From Microcaldota archaeon (GTDB lineage: Archaea; Micrarchaeota; Micrarchaeia; Micrarchaeales; CABMGC01): a stretch of 64,000 nt of DNA. Every line of letters starts with the position of its first letter. Position 1 is the first letter of the stretch. The stretch spans positions 1 through 64,000 of the forward strand of contig JAJYVH010000001.1 in NCBI GenBank assembly GCA_021792095.1, written 5' to 3'. Of this stretch, positions 10,570 to 17,204 are shown piece after piece. The notes below the pieces were generated by a model that saw only the letters and a list, made by a program, of their open reading frames with translations, did not search any database and was not told the origin of the DNA. Position numbers and translations under genes: made by a program.

Positions 10570-11703
10570 ATGCGCTTCGCCTTCGTCTCTGATAACGCCT
10601 ACCCGTGGTTCAACGGCGGCATAGAGAAGAGGCGGTACATAATAATGCGCAGCCTGGCCAAGGAGGGCCACGAGGTGCACTGCTTCACGATGCGCCACCA
10701 GCACATGCCCAGGGACGAGTTCACGCACATGGGCATAAGGTACCACTGCGTGGCCAGGGCGATGGACTGGGAGGGCATGTACAGGGGCGGCAGCGCAAGG
10801 AGGAGCATACGCATGCCGCTGCTCTTCGCGCTCTCCATACTGCCGGCGATGCTGCCCTACAGATTCGACGCGGTCGACGCGGACTCCTTCCCCTTCCTGC
10901 ACCTCTTTCCGGTCTGGCTCTACACCAGGCTCAGGGGCGTGCGCTTCGCAATAACGTGGCACGAGGTCTGGAGCATGGAGTTCTGGTCCCACTACCTCAG
11001 GGGCCTCGGCAGGCTGGGCTTCCTCGCCGAATGGCTCTCCTCCCGCCTGGCCGACGTGCACATAGCCAACGCGAGCACAACCAAGGAGCTGCTGGGCAGC
11101 GTGCTCGGCGTGGACGCCGGCAGGGTGATAACCTTCCCCGTGGCCGTGGACAGCGACGAGGTGAAGCGCTTCACAAGGGGCCGCTTCGCCAAGAGGAGGC
11201 AGTTCGTGAGCATAGCCAGGCTGGTGAGCCACAAGCGCGTCTGGCTGGCCATAAGGGCGGTAGCGAAGACCGACGCGAAGCTGATCGTGGTGGGCCGCGG
11301 GCCGGACCTCGGGGCGCTCGAGAAGCTCGCCAACGAGGTGGCGCCTGGCCGCGTGGCGTTCAGGCAGGCGGTCAGCACGGCTGCGCTCTACAGGACGCTG
11401 ATGGAATCCAGGGCGCTGCTCATGACCTCCGCGCGCGAGGGCCTCTCGCTTGCAACGATAGAGGCGCTGGCCGCAGGAGTGCCTGTCGTGATCGCGACCA
11501 CGAGCGTGCTGCCCAAGGAGGTGAGGCGCATGTGCGTGGAGGCGAGCGAGGAGGGGCTCGGCAGGCTGCTGAACGAGATGCTGGCTAGCGACAGGTACGC
11601 TGAGCGCGCGATGCGCATGAGGAAGAGCGTGCTCTCCACGTTCTCCGGCGACTCCTCGGGCTCCGTTTACAGGAAAGTGGCCGGCGCCGATTGGCTTTGC
11701 TAA
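10570..11703 (+). CDS. Glycosyltransferase family 4, 3' end altered by transposon insertion
   Basis: MRFAFVSDNAYPWFNGGIEKR; SAREGLSLATIEALAAGVPVVIA; last residues WLC and the TAA lie inside the transposon TIR. Confidence 0.88.
   Translation: MRFAFVSDNAYPWFNGGIEKRRYIIMRSLAKEGHEVHCFTMRHQHMPRDEFTHMGIRYHCVARAMDWEGMYRGGSARRSIRMPLLFALSILPAMLPYRFDAVDADSFPFLHLFPVWLYTRLRGVRFAITWHEVWSMEFWSHYLRGLGRLGFLAEWLSSRLADVHIANASTTKELLGSVLGVDAGRVITFPVAVDSDEVKRFTRGRFAKRRQFVSIARLVSHKRVWLAIRAVAKTDAKLIVVGRGPDLGALEKLANEVAPGRVAFRQAVSTAALYRTLMESRALLMTSAREGLSLATIEALAAGVPVVIATTSVLPKEVRRMCVEASEEGLGRLLNEMLASDRYAERAMRMRKSVLSTFSGDSSGSVYRKVAGADWLC
11684..11692. repeat. Target-site duplication, left copy (GCGCCGATT)
   Basis: Identical 9-mer at 17154-17162, each directly abutting a TIR. 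Confidence 0.95.
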
Positions 11704-11709
11704 TAAAGT
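11693..11709. repeat. Left terminal inverted repeat GGCTTTGCTAATAAAGT
   Basis: Exact reverse complement of 17137-17153. Confidence 0.95.
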
Positions 11710-11764
11710 TCTCTTTTTAGCCTGCTAAGTTAGCATTTTTATTAGTTTATTAGCATATAGAATT

Positions 11765-12523
11765 ATGCAAACCCCCAGACAAAAATATACTCTATATTTG
11801 GATGCCAGTGGGGACTCTGGTTGGGTTGCCCCAAATGGAACCAGTAAATTTAAGTATTACGTTCTCGGCGGGCTCATAGTAACTCCTGAGCAAGAAAGTC
11901 AGATGATAGTGGGTTACAATATGCTGATGGAGAAACATTTTTCCCTGCCGTTGAGCAAACCTTTCGAATTGAAATATACTTACATAACTTCGTCGGTAAA
12001 GGAACCTTTCAAATTAATGACAGAGGAGCAAAAGAAGGCACTTGCTGATGATGTGTTCAAGTTGATTATAAACTTAAATCCGATACTTATCGCCACTATA
12101 GTTGATAAGGAACGGCTCAAAAACAGATATGGAATAGGAGCGTATAACCCAACACACTACGCTCTCAGAGCTACTGCTGTTCGTTTCTCTATGACTCTCA
12201 AAGGGTTAGAAGGGATTGGAGAAATAATAATGGACGAAGATAAGACAGATCTGCAAACTTTTCTTTCAAGGGCACGCCGTGGAGATTTAACAATAAGAGG
12301 ATGGAGATACAATCCAAGATATAGCGAGTTCTTAGAACCTATAATAAACAGCTTGCTTTCGACGAAATCCGAAGATAGTGTGGGGATCCAATTAGCAGAT
12401 TTTGTTGTTAAAACACTATGGTTCAAATATGTGTATGATAAAGGGGATAGATTTTCTCAAATAGAACCTCTTTTCTTCAGACTTAAAGGAAGACGTGTAG
12501 AGCCTTCAGTGGTACCTGCTTGA
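11765..12523 (+). CDS. DUF3800 domain protein (transposon cargo)
   Basis: N-terminal YTLYLDASGDSGW...YYVLGGLIV; C-terminal VGIQLADFVVKTLW. Confidence 0.78.
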   Translation: MQTPRQKYTLYLDASGDSGWVAPNGTSKFKYYVLGGLIVTPEQESQMIVGYNMLMEKHFSLPLSKPFELKYTYITSSVKEPFKLMTEEQKKALADDVFKLIINLNPILIATIVDKERLKNRYGIGAYNPTHYALRATAVRFSMTLKGLEGIGEIIMDEDKTDLQTFLSRARRGDLTIRGWRYNPRYSEFLEPIINSLLSTKSEDSVGIQLADFVVKTLWFKYVYDKGDRFSQIEPLFFRLKGRRVEPSVVPA

Positions 12524-12619
12524 AGGAAAGGTAGCCACCACATCTCACGATGTAATGGCTAACGGAGCCAAACGACCCCTCCTTTACCTGATAATATATT
12601 ATGTATTGATTTTTATTAA

Positions 12620-13843
12620 TTACTCTACTTTTGTTCGGGTTAGCTCTGGCTCTATTCCCAAATTGAACATCTCCGCTATCACCACCGAAAGGTTGTAAGC
12701 TATCAGCTTGCACAAGAGTTCGTTCATCTGTGCAACTTCGTTCTTTGATTTGAGAATGTCTCCGAACTTGGTCTTTATCGCCATAAAAGTAGTCTCCACA
12801 TTACTGCGCTTGTGGTAATGCTCCATAAACTCGGCTTCGTGGTTCTGAAAGAACAGAAAGGCTCGCTTCCAAATCATACTGCCTCTTGCCTTTCCTGTTA
12901 TGTTTGCCCTGAAAGGTATGTAGCCAATTCCGCCAAGTTCGTCTATCACCTCGTAGTTTCTGCGTGAGGCATAGGCACTATCAGCAACCACTTCCTTTAT
13001 CTGAAAGCCCGCTTTCGCAGTCTCTCTTATCAGAGGCTCTAACTGCGGAGAGTCGCCAGAATTATTACCACTCATAGAGACGGCGCAGATTACGTTAGTA
13101 GTAGTCCCACAGACGCCGTGTAGCTTGACCCACTTGTGCTCTTTCGGAGTGCCGTATTTATCGCTTGCGTATTCGCTAAAGCGGTTAGTCCTGAAGCCTG
13201 TGCTATCTATTGCGAAGGTCGTCTCTATGCTTCGCAGAGGCATAGCTGAGATTGCGAGTAGCTCGTGCAATATAGGAGTCAGTTCAGGTCTGTTCAGGGT
13301 GAGGTTTATTGTATTGTAGTTCGGTGCTTTCGCTATCAGGTTCCTTTGCTCTGCGAACTGATACAGCGAGTGCGCTCTCCTGCTTGAAAGCCCAGAGTAG
13401 ACCTTTTGTATTGAGCAGAATATGGCCTCTTTTAGAGGTATGCGTGGTCTGCCCATAGCCTGCGTTGGTTCAGGCACGTTCTGAACGAGGTCTTTCAGTA
13501 GCTCGTCAAAGAGTCTTACTTCCTCGTTCTGCGCCTTCGTGTAGGCCGACCAGTTCTGAGGATAGGTTATCCTCTTGGTCTGTGTTATTGTAGTAGTGCC
13601 GTCTTCGTTGAGGTGCTTTTCTATCGTGTATTCCACAGCCCAGACGTGCTTACAGCGTATGCCCCTCTTAGTATAATCAGGGCAGGTGCAGGTTGCGCCA
13701 GTAAGCGTCAGTTCGACTCTGTAATCGGCGTTCCTGCTCTGCGAGGGGACAAGCCAATACTTCCCCTCTTGCCTAACCTTCTTCGTGCTGGCGATCGCCA
13801 GACCCTTCTCCTTCCTTATCTGCACGAGTTCTTGGTATTGCAT
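12620..13843 (-). CDS. Transposase: N-terminal SWIM zinc finger fused to IS4-type DDE domain
   Basis: CTCPDYTKRGIRCKH (CxC...CxH); AIDSTGF; VVADSAYASRRNYE; YHKRSNVETTFMAIK fits Y-(2)-R-(3)-E-(6)-K. Confidence 0.9.
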   Translation of the reverse strand: MQYQELVQIRKEKGLAIASTKKVRQEGKYWLVPSQSRNADYRVELTLTGATCTCPDYTKRGIRCKHVWAVEYTIEKHLNEDGTTTITQTKRITYPQNWSAYTKAQNEEVRLFDELLKDLVQNVPEPTQAMGRPRIPLKEAIFCSIQKVYSGLSSRRAHSLYQFAEQRNLIAKAPNYNTINLTLNRPELTPILHELLAISAMPLRSIETTFAIDSTGFRTNRFSEYASDKYGTPKEHKWVKLHGVCGTTTNVICAVSMSGNNSGDSPQLEPLIRETAKAGFQIKEVVADSAYASRRNYEVIDELGGIGYIPFRANITGKARGSMIWKRAFLFFQNHEAEFMEHYHKRSNVETTFMAIKTKFGDILKSKNEVAQMNELLCKLIAYNLSVVIAEMFNLGIEPELTRTKVE

Positions 13844-13851
13844 ACTATCAC

Positions 13852-13918
13852 TTAGTTACCTATTTAATTACCTATAATTATAGGTAACTAAAGATATATA
13901 AGTATATCGTTACCTATA
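13852..13918. promoter_or_regulatory. Divergent operator-like region with repeated GTTACCTATA half-sites
   Basis: 20-bp perfect palindrome TTACCTATAATTATAGGTAA at 13868-13887; outer inverted repeats TTAGTTACCTAT 13852-13863 and ATAGGTAACTAA 13880-13891; another GTTACCTATA at 13909-13918. Confidence 0.75.
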
Positions 13919-13948
13919 AATAGACTATAATTAGACTTTGGTTAGCCT

Positions 13949-14164
13949 ATGACGAGAGTAAAGAAAACTGATAGTGGCGGGGATAGAACAATCTTAACTA
14001 AAGCTAATGATGCGAGCTATTCTTTAAGAACAACCGTCCCGAAAGGAATTGTAAATCAATTTGTTCTTAAAGAGGGGGACTTTCTAATCTGGAAAATCAT
14101 TCCGAGCTCAGATGGAAAGGGATTGGCAATTTCTATTGAAATTGAGAAAGGGGTGAAGAAATGA
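13949..14164 (+). CDS. AbrB/SpoVT-like DNA-binding protein (71 aa)
   Basis: SYSLRTTVPKGIVNQFVLKEGDFLIWKI, SpoVT-AbrB-like swapped hairpin pattern. Confidence 0.7.
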   Translation: MTRVKKTDSGGDRTILTKANDASYSLRTTVPKGIVNQFVLKEGDFLIWKIIPSSDGKGLAISIEIEKGVKK

Positions 14165-14308
14165 ATGTTAGAATAAAGTATATAAGATTTTACTTCATTA
14201 CACATTGCATTAAAACTACGCTATGGCTAAAGCGTTTTACAAATTTAAGCCGACTACTTCTTTGGGTGATCACTTCAGGGATAGTTTTAGCAGTGCGTGG
14301 TGATTTTT

Positions 14309-16162
14309 ATGCAAAATAGAGGAGAAAACGAATTTCATGCTTATGAATATCTAAAATACGAGTTACTAAAGAAAAAAGGCTGGATAAATGATCAGCTATA
14401 CATTCGCCAAGAATGTCTATCGATCAAGCCGATTGCAAAGCAATTAGGTTTAACCAACCCAGACGGCCTCATTGAGATAGGAAAAAAGGAATACTATGTT
14501 ATAGAAGCGAAAAATGCAAGAAACGAAATAGAACTTGCGCTTAAAGAAGCACGGGAAGAGTATGCTGAAAAAATAAACAGAGGCGGAGAAGTTAATGCAC
14601 ATTTTATAACAGGATTAGCTGGAAATGACTCAGAGGGTTTTATATGTAAAAGTGAATTTTTAAAGGATGGAAAATGGAAAAAGATAACTGAAAATAATGT
14701 AGAACTTTCTGGGCTACTTTCAAAATTGCAAGTTGAAAGTATCCTAAAACAAAAAGATAACAACATAAAGGAGGTGGAAATAACAGATGAAGAGTTCTTA
14801 CATTCTGCAGAAGAAATAAACGGGATTTTACATGAAGGGGGGATACATAAGGACTATCGTGCACGAGTTATTTCTGCAATATTGCTTGCACTTGCAGAAG
14901 GGACTGAAATAAATCTCGACGAAAGACCTTCTGTGTTGGTAGACTCGATAAACTCAAGAGTAGATCTGATTCTTAGAAAACATAAAAAACCAGAATTTGC
15001 AAGATTTATAAAAATAGATTTGCCTTCAAGTGAAGATAATCATAACAAATTCAAAAAAGCACTCGTATTGACTATACAAGAATTGTTAGGTTTGAATATA
15101 AGATCAGCAATGAATTCGGGAAAAGATATTCTTGGAAAATTTTATGAAGTGTTTTTAAAATACGGGAATGGCGCAAAAGAGATAGGGATTGTTTTAACTC
15201 CAAGACACATAACCAAGTTTGCAGCGGAAGTTCTGGATGTTAAGGCTAATGATTTAGTATTAGATCCTACTTGCGGAACAGGAGGATTCTTAGTGGCAGC
15301 ATTTGATAAAGTTAGGAATGAAGCACCTAAAAATGAATTTGAAACTTTCAAAATGTATGGTTTATATGGAATAGAACAACAAGATGCCGTTGTTGCTTTA
15401 GCAATAGTGAACATGATCTTCCGAGGAGACGGAAAAAATAACATAATAGAAGGGGATTGTTTTGCACAATGGTTAAATGCAACTACAAAAAACAATATTT
15501 CAGTTGCTGAATACATATCAGAAAATAAGAGTAACAGAGTCCCCCCAATTACAAAAATTTTAATGAATCCGCCTTTTCCTAAAAAGAAAACCGATTATAA
15601 ACCCTACTTATTCATTGAACATGCATTAAAACAGATGCAAGACGAAGGATTACTGTTTTCTATTTTGCCTTATTCAAGCATGGTAAAAAGTGGCGGATAT
15701 CTAAACTGGCGTAAAAGGTTGCTACAAGGAAATACTCTTTTAGCTGTTGTTACATTTTCAGATGTTTTTTATCCAATCGGAGTTAATACAATCGGATTGA
15801 TCATTAAGAAGGGAGTTCCGCAGCCAGAAGATAACAAGGTTCTATGGATCAGAGCATTGAATGATGGCTACCTAAAACATAAGGGAAAGAGAATGGAAAA
15901 TTCCAGAGCTAAGAATGATTTTCCTATGATAGTGCCTCTACTTAAAAGTTTTATTAAAAATCAGGGAATAGAGGTTAAAAATATTCCTGCATTAATTAAA
16001 GCAGCTCCTATAAATTTCAGGGATACTCTGGTTGAATTAATACCAGAAGCATATTTGGATGATAAAGAGATTAGTTCCGAACAATTACAAAATGAGATAG
16101 AAAACTTAATGAGAGAAAACATTGCATTCAAAATAAAATTTGAAAAAAAGTTAGATGGATGA
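14309..16162 (+). CDS. Fused restriction-modification subunit (BcgI-like / Type I-like N6-adenine MTase with N-terminal nuclease)
   Basis: PDGLIEIGKKEYYVIEAKN (PD-(D/E)xK-like); LVLDPTCGTGGFLVAAF (MTase motif I); ILMNPPFP (motif IV). Confidence 0.85.
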   Translation: MQNRGENEFHAYEYLKYELLKKKGWINDQLYIRQECLSIKPIAKQLGLTNPDGLIEIGKKEYYVIEAKNARNEIELALKEAREEYAEKINRGGEVNAHFITGLAGNDSEGFICKSEFLKDGKWKKITENNVELSGLLSKLQVESILKQKDNNIKEVEITDEEFLHSAEEINGILHEGGIHKDYRARVISAILLALAEGTEINLDERPSVLVDSINSRVDLILRKHKKPEFARFIKIDLPSSEDNHNKFKKALVLTIQELLGLNIRSAMNSGKDILGKFYEVFLKYGNGAKEIGIVLTPRHITKFAAEVLDVKANDLVLDPTCGTGGFLVAAFDKVRNEAPKNEFETFKMYGLYGIEQQDAVVALAIVNMIFRGDGKNNIIEGDCFAQWLNATTKNNISVAEYISENKSNRVPPITKILMNPPFPKKKTDYKPYLFIEHALKQMQDEGLLFSILPYSSMVKSGGYLNWRKRLLQGNTLLAVVTFSDVFYPIGVNTIGLIIKKGVPQPEDNKVLWIRALNDGYLKHKGKRMENSRAKNDFPMIVPLLKSFIKNQGIEVKNIPALIKAAPINFRDTLVELIPEAYLDDKEISSEQLQNEIENLMRENIAFKIKFEKKLDG

Positions 16163-17099
16163 TTCAGTGAACAAACTTATACAATTATTTGATATAAAAT
16201 ACGGCAGTAAGGGTTACGATAACAAATCTTTTCTGGACAAAGGAAATATGCCACTTATTGCATCTCAAGGAGTGGATAATGGTGTCTTTGGATTTTTTGA
16301 TGTGCCTGAAAAATATAAGAGAATTATAACCGTCCCACGAACGGGGAGCATAGGTTATGCCTTTGTGCAGTTAGAAGGATGCAACGCCACCGATGATTGC
16401 ATGGTCCTTTTACCTAAAAGCGAAATGACGGATGAATACCTATTCTATATTGCCACAATTATCAGAAATCAAAGATGGAGATACAATTACGGGAGAAAAA
16501 TAACTCCTAAAAGATTAGCCCAATTGGATGTAAAAACACCCACAGAATTTACTGCCCCGTTAAACTTCGCTTCCATCTCAAAGCTACTTATTCCAAAACA
16601 AAGAGAAGTAAAAGATATTGAATATGGTGTTGATACTAAAGAATTCGAAATAGGACAATTTTTTAAAATAAAGAAGGGAAAATATCATTCAGTGAACGAG
16701 TTAGAGGAAGGTGAAGTGCCCTTAATATCCTGTTCAGAATTTGATGAAGGAATTGCGGGATTTTATGATATTCCTGATGATCACACTGAAATGGGAAAGA
16801 TAACCGTGGCTTATGATGGGAGACCACTAACGGCAAATTTTCATCAATACAAATTCGCAGCATATGATAATGTGGGCATTTTAGAGCCGAAAGTAAGTAT
16901 GAAAACTACAACATTGCTTTTTACAATTTTGCTATTAAATAATGAAAGATGGAGATACAATTACGGGAGAAAATGCTATAAGCAAAAATTAGAAAAGTTA
17001 AAGATAGATTTTCCTATAGATAAAAATGGCAATATTAATGAAAAATACATTGAAATGTTATTTAAGTCACGAGATTTATTCGGAATAATTAAAAATTGA
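16155..17099 (+). CDS. HsdS-like specificity subunit with two target-recognition domains
   Basis: Two repeats ending N(Q/E)RWRYNYGRK; overlaps the RM subunit by 8 nt. Confidence 0.85.
   Translation: MDDSVNKLIQLFDIKYGSKGYDNKSFLDKGNMPLIASQGVDNGVFGFFDVPEKYKRIITVPRTGSIGYAFVQLEGCNATDDCMVLLPKSEMTDEYLFYIATIIRNQRWRYNYGRKITPKRLAQLDVKTPTEFTAPLNFASISKLLIPKQREVKDIEYGVDTKEFEIGQFFKIKKGKYHSVNELEEGEVPLISCSEFDEGIAGFYDIPDDHTEMGKITVAYDGRPLTANFHQYKFAAYDNVGILEPKVSMKTTTLLFTILLLNNERWRYNYGRKCYKQKLEKLKIDFPIDKNGNINEKYIEMLFKSRDLFGIIKN
16471..16499 (+). repeat. 29-bp exact direct repeat, copy 1, in the S subunit
   Basis: AAAGATGGAGATACAATTACGGGAGAAAA, identical to 16945-16973. Confidence 0.93.
16945..16973 (+). repeat. 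29-bp exact direct repeat, copy 2, in the S subunit
   Basis: Same 29-mer as 16471-16499. Confidence 0.93.
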
Positions 17100-17148
17100 C
17101 TTCTTTAGCAGACCTTCGACTTTTTTAGCAGGCTGGACTTTATTAGCA
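17098..17148 (-). repeat. Three 13-bp iterons at the transposon right end
   Basis: Minus strand TGCTAATAAAGTC (17148-17136), TGCTAAAAAAGTC (17130-17118), TGCTAAAGAAGTC (17110-17098). Confidence 0.9.
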
Positions 17149-17153
17149 AAGCC
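17137..17153. repeat. Right terminal inverted repeat ACTTTATTAGCAAAGCC
   Basis: Exact reverse complement of 11693-11709. Confidence 0.95.
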
Positions 17154-17162
17154 GCGCCGATT
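17154..17162. repeat. Target-site duplication, right copy (GCGCCGATT)
   Basis: Matches 11684-11692. Confidence 0.95.
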
Positions 17163-17204
17163 GAAATCTATATATATTACATCATGGAATGCTAACTGTG
17201 TTGC

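Larger units (their letters stand above)
11693..17153. mobile_element. 5461-bp cargo transposon with IS4-like SWIM transposase and RM cargo
   Basis: 17-bp perfect TIRs, 9-bp perfect TSD, internal DDE transposase, AT-rich relative to flanks. Confidence 0.94.

Noticed and set aside
10153-11232. 359-aa minus-strand ORF
   Set aside because: Spans an intergenic promoter and is antisense to GT4; shadow ORF.
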